Shown piece by piece: positions 43,683 through 53,568 of a DNA stretch of 60,441 nucleotides. Each line of letters begins with the position of its first letter. The first letter of the stretch is position 1. Source of the stretch: Anaerocolumna jejuensis DSM 15929 (GTDB lineage Bacteria > Bacillota > Clostridia > Lachnospirales > Lachnospiraceae); NCBI RefSeq assembly GCF_900142215.1, contig NZ_FRAC01000037.1, forward strand, positions 1 through 60,441. The letters are read 5' to 3'. The notes beneath the pieces were generated by a model. That model had not been told where the DNA came from. It did not search any database and saw only the letters and a program-made list of their open reading frames with translations. A program made the position numbers and the translations under genes.

Positions 43683-45390
43683 AAATATAAGATTTATTTA
43701 TAAGCTTATTGTCGGCTATGTTATTTTTGCAATGCTGCCTATGATTATCATAACTGGTTATAACAGCCAGAAGACAAAAAACATTCTTTTAGAGGAAAGT
43801 TACCGCAATATGCGGCAGTCCATGGGACAGATCGGGCAGAATCTGGATTCTTCCCTGGAGGCTTACGGCACGGTAATAGACATATTGTATACCAATCAGA
43901 TGTTTAACGGTTATCTGGTAAAGGATTACACGAATTCGGATTACTGGGACATGTTTAGCTATATTGATAATCTGTTAAGCAGTATCATGCTGGTGGAATC
44001 CAATATAGCCGGTATCAGTATTTACAGCAGTAATACTACCTTACCCAGTGATAATTACTATTTTTTTGGCGAGAAGGGTCTTGACCAGGAATGGCTGAAG
44101 GCGGCAGTTACCTCCAAAGGAAATCCTCAGGTAGCGGGTGTTATCACCAAGGGGAAAAAGAATTATATCGCAGTGGAGCGGCTTTTAAATTATTACCACT
44201 ACAGTGATGTCAGAAATATCCTGCTTTTAAGGATTGATGGCAGCTCCTTTAATGAGCAGATGGAGATAACCAACAGCAGTCAGGAAATTTATTGGGTTAA
44301 CAGCCAGGGAAAGATAATGGCAGCTTCTGATAAAGATACCGTTGGAATGGGCATGGAGAGCATCTCTGAGGACTGGGAGGATATACCGGGAGAAGGAAAA
44401 GGAGCAGAGCTTGAAATTAATGGAGTGACCAAGGTATGCACTGCCAGAAAAAGCCTTTATGGTACCAGGCTTATTATGATGGAAAACCAGGAATCTTTAG
44501 TGGAGGCTACCAGAAAAGTGGCCAGGGAAATCATTACTATTTTCTTGATCAGCTCCGCAGCAATGTTCCTGGCTATTTATTTTTACAGCAGATGGATTTC
44601 CGGACGGGTCGACAAGGTGGTTTATGCTGCGAAAAAGTTAGGGGACGGGCAGTTTGACTATTTGTTAAAGGATATGGGAAAGGATGAAATCGGCATGATA
44701 GCAAGTGCCATTAACACCCTGAATACCGAAATACAGCTGCTGATTGCCGAGAATTATGAAAAGAAGCTTAAAATCAAGTCCAGCGAAATGAACCTTTTGC
44801 AGGAGCAGATTAACCCCCATTTTCTATATAATGCCTTATCTGTTATTTCCTCCATGGCAATGCAGGAGGGCGGAAAGAAGACCATGATGAGTGTCCGGTA
44901 TCTGGCTAATTTCTACCGCATATCTTTGAATAAAGGAAAGCAGGTGGTATCGGTCCAGGAGGAAGTGGAGCTCTTACAAAATTATATGAAGATACAAATG
45001 CTCCGCTTTGAGGATACGGTGGAAATCAGCTATGAAGTGGACAGAAAAGCCCTTGCCTTTCGAACGATTAAGCTCCTTTTGCAGCCCCTGGTGGAAAATG
45101 CTATCCATCATGGCAGAAAGGATGAGGAGCAGGTCCTTCATATCCGGGTGACTGCAGCTCTTACGAAGGACCGCCTTATTTTTGAGGTAAAGGATGACGG
45201 GCTTGGCATTGAGGCTGAAAAGCTAATTCTGCTAAAGAAGGAATTAAAGAATTCAGAAGAAGGGTATGGACTTAAGAACGTTGATATCCGTGTGAAGCTG
45301 AATTATGGTGAGCAGTATGGAGTGAGAATAGACAGTACTTATGGTGCAGGGACCTGTGTCAGAGTAGAGATACCCCAGGTGTTTTCGTAA
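43660..45390 (+). CDS. YesM-type sensor histidine kinase
   Basis: A 576-aa membrane kinase: first segment about 14-35, an extracellular sensing domain, second segment about 286-306, HAMP, then the His_kinase domain with EQINPHFLYNAL (phospho-His387) and an ATPase domain (DDGLGIE, GYGLKNVDIR). It partners the overlapping response regulator. The start is ATG 43660 inside the regulator gene, with ACGGGG 9 nt before it. The ligand is probably the sugar taken up by the following transporter. Confidence 0.93.
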   Translation: MSIGRWFKNIRFIYKLIVGYVIFAMLPMIIITGYNSQKTKNILLEESYRNMRQSMGQIGQNLDSSLEAYGTVIDILYTNQMFNGYLVKDYTNSDYWDMFSYIDNLLSSIMLVESNIAGISIYSSNTTLPSDNYYFFGEKGLDQEWLKAAVTSKGNPQVAGVITKGKKNYIAVERLLNYYHYSDVRNILLLRIDGSSFNEQMEITNSSQEIYWVNSQGKIMAASDKDTVGMGMESISEDWEDIPGEGKGAELEINGVTKVCTARKSLYGTRLIMMENQESLVEATRKVAREIITIFLISSAAMFLAIYFYSRWISGRVDKVVYAAKKLGDGQFDYLLKDMGKDEIGMIASAINTLNTEIQLLIAENYEKKLKIKSSEMNLLQEQINPHFLYNALSVISSMAMQEGGKKTMMSVRYLANFYRISLNKGKQVVSVQEEVELLQNYMKIQMLRFEDTVEISYEVDRKALAFRTIKLLLQPLVENAIHHGRKDEEQVLHIRVTAALTKDRLIFEVKDDGLGIEAEKLILLKKELKNSEEGYGLKNVDIRVKLNYGEQYGVRIDSTYGAGTCVRVEIPQVFS

Positions 45391-45444
45391 AGAGCAGTCA
45401 GATATGCAAGGAGAAGAATGTGACTTTAGAGGCTTACTATAAGA

Positions 45445-45640
45445 GACTGATTGGAAGAAACTGACTGAAAGCGGATGACTGGAAGAAATTGCTGCAATCG
45501 GATGGCTGGAAGAAACTGACTGAAAGCGGATGACTGGAAGAAACTGACTGCAAGTGGTTAACTGGAAGAAACTACTTGCTAGATGTTAGCTGGAAGAAAC
45601 TGCCTGCAGTAGGCTTCCTGAAAGAGATTGTCTGCAAGAT
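45445..45640. repeat. 28-bp tandem repeat, seven units
   Basis: Seven consecutive units totalling 196 bp. Each contains CTGGAAGAAA (or a close variant) followed by CTGACTGCAAG-like sequence; the third and fourth are the most alike and the last is the most divergent. A 28-bp period does not keep a reading frame, and no gene crosses it. It lies in the 624-nt gap between the kinase gene and the transporter genes. Confidence 0.85.
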
Positions 45641-45710
45641 ACCTTCTGATGAGTCTGCCTTAAAAGCATAAATCGGACACCTGTTTATAAATGAATAAAG
45701 TATTGGTCAG

Positions 45711-45770
45711 GAGACCCTAGGAAGTGAGCTTTGGAGATAAAAAGCAGCTTCTTTGGGTCTTTTTTATATA
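45711..45770 (+). terminator. Terminator of the two-component genes
   Basis: AGACCC..GGAAG..GCT pairs with AGC..CTTC..GGGTCT, followed by TTTTTT. From here to 46014 I see only AT-rich sequence that presumably holds the transporter promoter. Confidence 0.8.
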
Positions 45771-46014
45771 TCATGATAATTGAAAAAAGCTTAGCTGAAA
45801 TTCTGATGTAAAATCCAATCGTTAAAAATTGATAGAAAGTGTAAGATTTCAAAAGCATTTAGTCAGCCTATAGGCAAATACTTTAAATATCAACAGGAAT
45901 CATAAGATACTTTGATTGTCCGGGGTTAGGAATTCCGGTAGAATAAATTTCAGAAAGAAGATATCACTGCATAAGCGGCAAGAGAAAGCTTGGTCATTCA
46001 GAAAAGAGGAGATT

Positions 46015-46971
46015 ATGAAAAAAACGGTTACGGTTGCTGTAAGGCATAAAAAAAGCGTAAGGAAAAGGATGTGGGAGCAAAGGTACCTGTTCTTATTGCT
46101 TCTGCCGGCTCTTGTGTGGGTAATACTGATATGCTATGCACCTATGAGCGGACTTTATATGGCATTTGTCAATTATTCGCCTAAGGGGAAGGGATATTTT
46201 TCGGATTTGGCTCAATCTCAGTTTGTGGGAATGGATTGGTTCCGGTATTTCTTTCAGACAGATTTTCTGACAATTATGCGGAATACCCTGGCTACCAGCC
46301 TGCTGACCCTGCTCTTTTCCTTTCCGCTGCCTATTTTTTTAGCGGTTTGCTTAAATGAAATAAGGAATGTCAGGCTTAAGAAATTTATACAGACTTCCTC
46401 CTATCTGCCTTATTTTATTTCATGGGTAATTGCAGCTAACATTTTTATAACCTTTTTGTCATCAGAGGGGGTTATAAATAAAATGCTGATGGGGCTTGGA
46501 ATGACACAGAAGGAGATACTGTTCTTTCAGCATGGGCCGTACTTCTGGTGGATTATTGCCATAGCAAATGCCTGGAAGGTATTGGGCTATAATGCGATTA
46601 TTTATCTGGCAGCCATATCGGGAATCGGTCAGGATATGTACGAAGCGGCAGATGTGGACGGTGCTACAAGAGTACAGAAGATTATCAATATTACACTGCC
46701 ATCCTTAAAGCCTACCATAATTGTCATGCTGATTCTGGCAATCGGAGGAATCTTAAATACCGGCTTTGAACAGCAGCTTTTAATGGGGAATGACTCCATA
46801 TTGAACTATTCCGATGTTCTGGATACCTATGCCTACCGCTATGGCCTGAAAAACGGCATGTATTCCTATGGTACTGCAGTAGGCCTGTTTAAGTCGGCGG
46901 TTTCCTTTATACTTGTAATGAGCGCTAACAGGATATCCAAGCGCTTTAACGATAACACAGCGTTATTCTAA
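46015..46971 (+). CDS. LplB/YtcP-type ABC transporter permease
   Basis: 318 aa, six predicted membrane segments, EAA loop YEAADVDGATRVQKIINITLP near residue 220. It belongs to the CUT1 permeases for oligosaccharides and uronates (LplB group). The start is ATG 46015 after AGAGGAG; the open frame reaches 45916 but has no ribosome binding site there. The second permease follows after 12 nt. Confidence 0.93.
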   Translation: MKKTVTVAVRHKKSVRKRMWEQRYLFLLLLPALVWVILICYAPMSGLYMAFVNYSPKGKGYFSDLAQSQFVGMDWFRYFFQTDFLTIMRNTLATSLLTLLFSFPLPIFLAVCLNEIRNVRLKKFIQTSSYLPYFISWVIAANIFITFLSSEGVINKMLMGLGMTQKEILFFQHGPYFWWIIAIANAWKVLGYNAIIYLAAISGIGQDMYEAADVDGATRVQKIINITLPSLKPTIIVMLILAIGGILNTGFEQQLLMGNDSILNYSDVLDTYAYRYGLKNGMYSYGTAVGLFKSAVSFILVMSANRISKRFNDNTALF

Positions 46972-46983
46972 GGAGGGATTACA

Positions 46984-47877
46984 ATGAAAGATATTAAAAT
47001 AAAGAAACACTATGCGCCTTCCGACAGGGTATTTGATATAATTTCCTTTCTGTTTCTGGCATTAGTTGTGGTTATCTGTGTATATCCCTTTTGGAATATT
47101 TTCATCATATCCATCAACGATGCTACGGATGCCATTAGAGGAGGTATCTATTTCCTGCCAAGAAAGTTAAGTCTTGCAAGCTATAAGGATATTTTGACCA
47201 GGCAGACCTTTTTGCACTCCATACTGGTCACGGTCTTAAGGACACTAACAGGAACGCCCTTAGCGGTACTTGCAACGACAGCCCTTGCCTATGTGCTGTC
47301 CAGACAGGAGCTGCTATGGAAAAAGCCTGTCACGATTCTCTTTGTATTTACCATGTATTTCGGCGGCGGTCTGGTACCCTATTATATGGTGCTAAAGAAC
47401 CTGAATATGCTGGATAACTTCATTGTTTTTATTTTTCCGAACCTGATCAGTGTTTATAACATGATACTGGTTAAGAATTATATTGAGGGAATGCCTCAGG
47501 AACTGTTTGAATCTTCCAAGATAGACGGAGCCAATGACCTTATTATCTTTACAAGGATCATACTGCCCTTATGCAAGCCCATTATTATGACAATTGCACT
47601 CTTTGTAGCAATTATGCACTGGAACTCCTGGTTTGATGCCTATTTATATACAAATTCCCAATCGTTAAAGGTAATGCAGTCCGTACTGGTCGAGATATTG
47701 AACCAGTACCAGACATCGGCGGCCAATCAGACAGCCAGCAGGGTGGGTCAGAGTGTAACACCGGACAGTATCCGAATGGCTGCCACCATGGTTGCGACGA
47801 TACCGATTATTATGGTATATCCCTTTATCCAGAAGTATTTTGTAAAAGGCATTATGTTAGGAGCAGTAAAAAGCTGA
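46984..47877 (+). CDS. LplC/YtcP-type ABC transporter permease
   Basis: 297 aa, six predicted membrane segments, EAA loop FESSKIDGANDLIIFTRIILPL (Glu-Ser-Ser variant). Partner of the 46015 permease. The start is ATG 46984 after AAGGAGGG. As in the other sugar operon, no ATPase gene is present, so a shared ATPase encoded elsewhere is likely. Confidence 0.93.
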   Translation: MKDIKIKKHYAPSDRVFDIISFLFLALVVVICVYPFWNIFIISINDATDAIRGGIYFLPRKLSLASYKDILTRQTFLHSILVTVLRTLTGTPLAVLATTALAYVLSRQELLWKKPVTILFVFTMYFGGGLVPYYMVLKNLNMLDNFIVFIFPNLISVYNMILVKNYIEGMPQELFESSKIDGANDLIIFTRIILPLCKPIIMTIALFVAIMHWNSWFDAYLYTNSQSLKVMQSVLVEILNQYQTSAANQTASRVGQSVTPDSIRMAATMVATIPIIMVYPFIQKYFVKGIMLGAVKS

Positions 47878-47900
47878 TAATGTAAAGGAGGAAAGGTATT

Positions 47901-49520
47901 ATGAAAAAGAAAAGAATAGCAGCAGCCTTTATGGCAGTTGTATTAGCGGCCACAGCCTTTTCCGGCTGTGCCAAAAACAGCAGTGGTGATTCTGCAGGCA
48001 AGGAACCAAAGGGTAATACGGGCGGGGAGAAGGTTACCGTTACATTCTTTGATAAGAATTCTGGAAGCAAGACCTTCGATGATGACGTTGCAAAGGCAAT
48101 TATGGAAAAGACAGGTGTTACTATCCAGGTAGAGAATCCTTCAGGAGATCCTCTGGAAAAGCTGAACCTCATGTTAACCGGACAGAATTATCCGGACATT
48201 GTATTGATGGACAGAGGAAATGAAATCGTTAACCGTTATATAGAAGCTGGTGCCTTAATATCCTTAAATGACCTGATTGACAAATATGCACCCAATGTTA
48301 AGCAAATGTATGGTGATGTATTAACAAAGAGCCGCTACACCGACGGAAAGAACTATTACCTGAATAACTGGTATGGCGTTGACCCGGATGCTTCTGCAGG
48401 TGTATTAATGAGAAAGGACTTGCTCGCAGAAATCGTAGGCAAAGACAGGGCAGAAAGCGCGGAGCCCTTCAAGTTATCAGAATTTATCGATATCCTTAAA
48501 AAGTTCAAGGAAAAATATCCAACCATTAATGGAAAAGACAGCATTGCCGTTACCCTTAACGGAGATGATAAGAATTACGAAGGAACCATTTATGGAATGT
48601 ACGGTATGAAGACCTATTACCAGACAGAAGACGGTTCCCTGGAGCATAGAGCCAAGGACCCTAAATACCAGGAAGTCCTTAAGTTTATGAACGGCCTTTA
48701 CACAGCAGGCCTGTTAGACAAGGAATGGGTGGTAAATAAGAAAGAGCAGTGGGTTCAGAAGCTCTCCAACGGAAATGTATTCTGTACCTTTGCAGCCTAC
48801 TGGGATACGGATGCTGCCAATACAAGTCTTGCAAGCACTGTGGGACCGGATGCACAGTTTTACTCCTATAAGGTAGTTCCCGACGATATGGATGCTTCCC
48901 GGACTACTTACAACGGAAGGTCAACCCTTGGCTGGGATGCCATTGGTATTACAAATAACTGTAAGAATCCTGAAGCCGCTATGAAGCTGATTGATTTTCT
49001 TGTAAGCGAAGAGGGCCAGTACCTGATGATGTGGGGTATTGAAGGAAAGGACTGGCAGATGAAAGATAACAAGCATGAACCCAGTGAAGAGGTTGTGAAT
49101 GCCTTCCAGACAGATTTTGATAAAGAGAGCTTAAGTACCGGAATCAGAAAATGGACCTGGTTTATTAAAAATGGCTATGGCAGTGATGGTACCCCTTATG
49201 ATATGGCTACCAAATATAAGCTTCAGCCAACGGCAGAGTTTGCCAATAAGAGTTTTGGCGAATCCGATGAATGGGATTCCGCAGACTTTGCAGGCCTGGA
49301 ACCGGCCGGAAGTACACCGGAGGGCTTAAAATGGCAGAAGATAAAGGATGTCTATGACCAGAATTTCCCTAAGATAGTAGATGCTGCAAGCGAGGATGAA
49401 GCACTTTCCATCTATAAAGCGATGATTCAGGATATGGATGCCTCAGGATTAAAGGACGTAGAAAGCTATCTGACCAAGGCATTTCAGGATCGCATGAAGC
49501 TTTGGGGAACCGAAAAATAA
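47901..49520 (+). CDS. LplA-type substrate-binding lipoprotein
   Basis: 539 aa, long family-1 binding protein of the type that goes with LplBC. The signal peptide ends at the lipobox AFSGC (Cys23). The mature part contains GQNYPDIVLMDRGNEIVNRYIEAGALISLNDLI and the C-terminal NFPKIVDAASEDEALSIYKAMIQDM. The start is ATG 47901 after AAAGGAGGAAAGG. It captures the oligosaccharide outside the cell; the glycosidase gene downstream suggests an alpha-galactosyl or related sugar. Confidence 0.92.
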   Translation: MKKKRIAAAFMAVVLAATAFSGCAKNSSGDSAGKEPKGNTGGEKVTVTFFDKNSGSKTFDDDVAKAIMEKTGVTIQVENPSGDPLEKLNLMLTGQNYPDIVLMDRGNEIVNRYIEAGALISLNDLIDKYAPNVKQMYGDVLTKSRYTDGKNYYLNNWYGVDPDASAGVLMRKDLLAEIVGKDRAESAEPFKLSEFIDILKKFKEKYPTINGKDSIAVTLNGDDKNYEGTIYGMYGMKTYYQTEDGSLEHRAKDPKYQEVLKFMNGLYTAGLLDKEWVVNKKEQWVQKLSNGNVFCTFAAYWDTDAANTSLASTVGPDAQFYSYKVVPDDMDASRTTYNGRSTLGWDAIGITNNCKNPEAAMKLIDFLVSEEGQYLMMWGIEGKDWQMKDNKHEPSEEVVNAFQTDFDKESLSTGIRKWTWFIKNGYGSDGTPYDMATKYKLQPTAEFANKSFGESDEWDSADFAGLEPAGSTPEGLKWQKIKDVYDQNFPKIVDAASEDEALSIYKAMIQDMDASGLKDVESYLTKAFQDRMKLWGTEK

Positions 49521-49599
49521 CAGACGGCTGATATCCGGAATAAATAGTAAGAGGCTTTGCTTAAAATTTGCAGTTACCGGAAAGGGAAGGGTTATTAAT

Positions 49600-51651
49600 A
49601 TGAAAGAGCTGGCAGTCGGAATTCAACGCGTCATACAGGAAGAGGGCAGATTCAGCTACTGGGTTAAGAATAAAAAAATAACCTGCTTCTATGGACGGGC
49701 AATACTTGAAGACGGAAAAGAACTGGATACAAGGCATTGTACCCTGACAGGAGCTGTTATAAAGGAAGGACAGTCCGTTGAAAAAGGGAGCAGTGCCAAG
49801 GAGCAGATACTGGAAGTTAACTTTCAGTCGGAGGACGGGCTGCGGTTCACTGAGAAAATATGCCTTGACGAAGGTGGAGGTATGAAGGTCCAATGTATAT
49901 TAGCTGGTGTTAATGACGATGAAGTAAGGGTTAAAACGATGATGCCTCTGATAACGGAGGCTCCTGATAAGGATAGTCCGGATTTCTTAAAGAGTCTTTG
50001 GACGAAAATGCTTCTGGTGCCTTATGATAATACCATGTGGGTGCGATATGAAACCGTACCCTTAAGGCCCGGAAGAACAAGCTATGATGTAACTGCTGTC
50101 TTTCAGGAGGACAGCAGGGAAGGGCTTGTTATAGGCGCGCTGGATCATAATTTATGGAAGAATGGTATTATTTGTTCTGGCAGTGATGCAAGAGTGCTGA
50201 TAGCCTCCAGCGGTGTGGCGGATTTGGGAACCCATGATTTCCTGGCGCATGGAATTGTAAGAGGAAAGGAAGCAGCTTCTTCCCGCTTTGTTTTCCTGTA
50301 TGGAGCGGATTACAGGGATTTGCTGGAGCAATATGGAGATTACATAGGGAAGGAAAGGGATATTCTTTCCTGGAAGGAGGGAGTTCCCTTTGGCTGGAAT
50401 AGCTGGTCCGGTCTTGCCTTTCGCCTGAATGAAAGGAATTACAGGGAAGCCGGAAGGTTCCTGAGGGAGGAGTTAATGTTTTTAGGATACCAGAATGAAC
50501 AGGTCACCTATGTAAATCTGGATGCCGGCTGGAATGCCATACCGGAGGAGAAGCTGATTTCTCTTGTAGAAGAGCTCCATTCCCATGGACAGAAGGCGGG
50601 AATTTACGCAGCTCCCTTTGCCTGGTTCGGGCAGGAGGAAGAGGAAGAGATTCCAGGGGCAAAAGGACATTCTTACCGGGAAATTTTATTGAAGAATACA
50701 AAAGGAAATTTATTGCCAAGGGTGGATGGAGCAATTCCCATGGATGTAACCAATCCCTTATGGAAGCAGTACATAGCATGGCAGGCAGAGCAGTTCCTAC
50801 GCTGGGGCTTTGATTATGTGAAATTAGACTTTCTAAGCCATGGAGCCATGGAAGGGGTACATTACGACAAGGCAGTTATGACTGGAAGGCAGGCAATAAC
50901 AGAAGGATATGCTTATCTGACAGAGCATTTTTCAGAGGAAAAGGCAGGACGGCCCTTTTTCATCAGTCTATCCATTGCCCCCTTATTTCCCTGCGGATAC
51001 GGTCATGCCAGGCGTTTTTCCTGCGATGCCTTCGGTCTGGCAGAGGATACGGAATATGTTCTGAATGCCCTCACCTATGCCTGGTGGCAATCCGGCAGGC
51101 TTTATATGTATAATGACCCGGACCATATATCCCTGTATCAGAGCTTTTGCGGAGACAGAAGCAGCCTTGCCGGTGAAGCCAGAGCAAGATATACGGCTGC
51201 TGTAATATCAGGAACGGTAATGATGATCAGTGATGACTATGGTATGGGAGCAGAGGATAAGGAAGAAGCAAGTCCTGTCACGGATGCAGAAGTAATAACA
51301 AGGGAAGCAGCAATAACAAAAGCCAAGATAAGAGCGAGAGAGCTATGCTCTTATCCTGAAATTAACTCTATAGCGGCAGCAGGAAAGAGCTTCCGTCCTG
51401 TGGAAGCATCTGGTACCACAGCCTGCAGCTTCTTTACCTTAAACCTGAAGGGAAAGCATTATGCGGCGTTATTTCATTGGCAGAAGGAGAAAGAAAGCAT
51501 ACTGTTTGATTTTAAGAGAGCAGGGCTGCCGTTAGAAAGTCGAATCAGAGAATTATGGACAGGAAAAGAAGGCAGGGTAACAGGCGGAAAGCTTACCTGG
51601 GAATTTGACGGTTGTGATGGGGTTCTGCTTGAAATCACAGGAGAGGAATAG
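49600..51651 (+). CDS. Clan GH-D glycoside hydrolase (alpha-galactosidase-like)
   Basis: 683 aa with no signal peptide, so it is cytoplasmic. An N-terminal beta-sandwich of about 250 residues precedes a TIM barrel beginning PFGWNSWSG. The probable nucleophile is Asp410 in YVKLDFLSHG and the acid/base Asp476 in RRFSCDAFG. A C-terminal beta domain follows. This layout matches GH36/GH27 alpha-galactosidases and relatives; the exact sugar is inferred. The start is ATG 49600 (GGGAAGGG upstream). It probably hydrolyses the sugar imported by the transporter encoded just upstream. Confidence 0.83.
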   Translation: MKELAVGIQRVIQEEGRFSYWVKNKKITCFYGRAILEDGKELDTRHCTLTGAVIKEGQSVEKGSSAKEQILEVNFQSEDGLRFTEKICLDEGGGMKVQCILAGVNDDEVRVKTMMPLITEAPDKDSPDFLKSLWTKMLLVPYDNTMWVRYETVPLRPGRTSYDVTAVFQEDSREGLVIGALDHNLWKNGIICSGSDARVLIASSGVADLGTHDFLAHGIVRGKEAASSRFVFLYGADYRDLLEQYGDYIGKERDILSWKEGVPFGWNSWSGLAFRLNERNYREAGRFLREELMFLGYQNEQVTYVNLDAGWNAIPEEKLISLVEELHSHGQKAGIYAAPFAWFGQEEEEEIPGAKGHSYREILLKNTKGNLLPRVDGAIPMDVTNPLWKQYIAWQAEQFLRWGFDYVKLDFLSHGAMEGVHYDKAVMTGRQAITEGYAYLTEHFSEEKAGRPFFISLSIAPLFPCGYGHARRFSCDAFGLAEDTEYVLNALTYAWWQSGRLYMYNDPDHISLYQSFCGDRSSLAGEARARYTAAVISGTVMMISDDYGMGAEDKEEASPVTDAEVITREAAITKAKIRARELCSYPEINSIAAAGKSFRPVEASGTTACSFFTLNLKGKHYAALFHWQKEKESILFDFKRAGLPLESRIRELWTGKEGRVTGGKLTWEFDGCDGVLLEITGEE

Positions 51652-51835
51652 GCTGGTAATCAATAAAGTTAAAGCAGTAAAACAGAGTCAGGTGAAAAAT
51701 TCATGCAAACTCAGGCTGTTCCAGTAAAAGGGCAGCCGGAGTTCAAGAAATACTAAGATACGGAAAAACAGACCCTTAAAAATTTAAAATATTTCAAAAA
51801 ATTAAAAAAATTTCATAGAATAAGAAAAATAATTG

Positions 51836-51864
51836 TTGCATTTTAAAAATATCTTTGTTATAAT
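51836..51864 (+). promoter_or_regulatory. Promoter of the tRNA-Leu gene
   Basis: TTGCAT (51836-51841), 17-bp spacer, TATAAT (51859-51864). The tRNA starts 51 nt further on. Confidence 0.75.
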
Positions 51865-51915
51865 ATAATTCGTTCGCTGGTGAAATAATAGTGAACACTC
51901 TACGTTTATAGTTGT

Positions 51916-52000
51916 GCAGTCGTGGCGGAATTGGCATACGCGCTAGACTAAGGATCTAGTGAGCATTGCGCTCGTACGGGTTCAAGTCCCGTCGACTGCA
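51916..52000 (+). tRNA. tRNA-Leu (anticodon AAG)
   Basis: 85 nt. Acceptor arms GCAGTCG / CGACTGC with discriminator A, anticodon stem CTAGA / TCTAG around loop CTAAGGA (anticodon AAG), the long variable arm of class II tRNAs, and T-arm ACGGG-TTCAAGT-CCCGT. CCA is not encoded. An AT-rich accessory region begins directly after it, so it is a likely integration site. Confidence 0.93.
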
Positions 52001-52006
52001 GTAATG

Positions 52007-52046
52007 GAAAAAGGAATCAAACTTTCGGGTTTGGTTCCTTTTTTGT
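52007..52046 (+). terminator. Terminator after tRNA-Leu
   Basis: AAAAAGGAATCAAAC pairs with GTTTGGTTCCTTTTTT around a TTTCG-type loop. Confidence 0.9.
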
Positions 52047-52460
52047 TGAGTCGATAGTTGCCAAGAGTTGTGCGTTAATGGAGCTGCATGAGATTTGTAG
52101 GTTTTAATGCAAAGATTCTAATTGTGCAGATATAGGCAAGTATGGTAAGACGAAATAATGTTTGAAAGAGATACTCGGCACTTTTGTGGTGCCTGCTGAC
52201 ACCTGTAATAACTCTGACACTTAATTAGGGTTTCCAAAAGTCGAGCCCATGGAGGCGCACTTTGAAGTCCTAGTTTGGCAGAAGAGAGAGCTACTGAGTT
52301 AGGGCTTTTTTTTTGTTATGTACGGAATGGCTAGGTGATGGATGTATGGAAAAGACAATTTAACACTACCTCTTTATAATATATTGAGAACCATAAATAA
52401 TAATATAATAAAATTTTTACTAGAAAGTCAAAACAAAAACACATAAAAACACTGTTTTAT
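52047..52460. other. Non-coding junction between tRNA-Leu and the island genes
   Basis: No gene is visible. It contains a small hairpin (GGCAC-n7-GTGCC at about 52170-52186) and a possible terminator (AGCCC at 52243 with GGGCTTTTTTTT at 52302). From about 52370 the sequence turns very AT-rich. Confidence 0.5.
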
Positions 52461-52510
52461 TATGGTATTGACTATAATATATGTTGATGTTATAATTAAA
52501 ACACATAAAA
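52436..52510 (+). promoter_or_regulatory. Promoter flanked by direct repeats
   Basis: TTGACT (52468-52473), 17-bp spacer, TATAAT (52491-52496). The 13-mer AAAACACATAAAA occurs at 52436-52448 and again at 52498-52510, 62 bp apart, bracketing the promoter. These are possible protein-binding sites. Confidence 0.75.
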
Positions 52511-52530
52511 AAAAGCAGATGGAGAAAAAT

Positions 52531-53523
52531 ATGAATGAATTAATAGAATCACTGAAAGAAAGTTTTTTGCTAGTTAATAATGATTATCGAAATGATGTTG
52601 AAAATTTTGTTAAGTATTTGGATACACAAGAGCAAGGTGCTTCCTTTTACAGCAAATATACACTTGCTGGAATGTCAACAAATGGTATACTGGATAGTTT
52701 GAAATACTACGTTAAAATAGGGCAGTTTAAAAAGAAGGAAACAGCAAGAAAATATATGAGTGCTATAGGGCAATTATTTGAATACATATTAGCTAATACG
52801 GACATTGAAAATACAGATTTAAAGAATCAACTAGGTGCACCCTCTAATAGGGTTGATTCTTATGTAGGACAATATAGTGAATATATAAATAATTGTGATG
52901 AACTATTAGAAAAAGAGTCTAATTCGATTCTTAAACCTAATGAAGTTGAACTGTTACTTAATTGGTGTAATGATGAAATTGATAAGAATTTGTTCGATGT
53001 AAGTGATAATAATGAAAGAATAGGTTTTAAAAGAATGGTTGCTGCCATATGCATAAAGTTAATGTTATTTGTTGGCATAACCTATAGAGTGGCAAGAGCA
53101 ATAACTTTTAATGATTTGGATATTGAAAGAGGTACTATAAAAATTAATAACTTTCTTATAAGATTACCGATGGGATTGCAGAGACAATTAAATATATATA
53201 AAAAACTTCTTAAGGATAGAGGCTATAATGTTGACACTGGATTTTTATTTATAACTATTGAGGGAGAACAATGGGGGGAAAAGACTTCCGGGTCAAGTAT
53301 ACCCACATTTCTAAAAACTCAACTTAGACAAACAAGTATTACAAGTGTAATAAAATATGGAGTAAAACAACTAGTAATTTCAGGTGTAAGTGATAATGTA
53401 ATTATTAAATTAACAGGAATTAGCAGAGAAATATTGAATGATTGCCTTGAACCAGAGAATGATGATACATTTTCATACATTAATGAAAAAATTATAAAAA
53501 CACCCATATATAAAAATCTATAA
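52531..53523 (+). CDS. Tyrosine recombinase-like protein, apparently lacking catalytic residues
   Basis: 330 aa. It has the outline of an integrase: an N-terminal SAM-like region (SKYTLAGMSTNGILDSLKYYVKIG, TARKYMSAIGQLFEYIL) and a C-terminal part like the catalytic domain (IKLMLFVGITYRVARAITFNDLDIERGTIKI). Arg186 may be the first catalytic Arg. The HxLRH box reads SVIKY (272-276), the GH site reads TGI (295-297), and Cys305 sits where the Tyr nucleophile is expected. It may therefore bind DNA without recombining. The start is ATG 52531, 6 nt after GGAG; the promoter lies inside the longer open frame. Confidence 0.6.
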   Translation: MNELIESLKESFLLVNNDYRNDVENFVKYLDTQEQGASFYSKYTLAGMSTNGILDSLKYYVKIGQFKKKETARKYMSAIGQLFEYILANTDIENTDLKNQLGAPSNRVDSYVGQYSEYINNCDELLEKESNSILKPNEVELLLNWCNDEIDKNLFDVSDNNERIGFKRMVAAICIKLMLFVGITYRVARAITFNDLDIERGTIKINNFLIRLPMGLQRQLNIYKKLLKDRGYNVDTGFLFITIEGEQWGEKTSGSSIPTFLKTQLRQTSITSVIKYGVKQLVISGVSDNVIIKLTGISREILNDCLEPENDDTFSYINEKIIKTPIYKNL

Positions 53524-53568
53524 GTGTAGTAGTAATTAATAATACTTTGATAAATGGGGGATTTAGGT

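Noticed and set aside
45445..45640. CRISPR or coding repeat
   Set aside because: Units are contiguous without spacers, degenerate, and 28 bp does not preserve a reading frame.
52047..52330. Remnant of a second integrase or insertion sequence after the tRNA
   Set aside because: No frame in this stretch gives a recognisable protein fragment; only small hairpins are visible.
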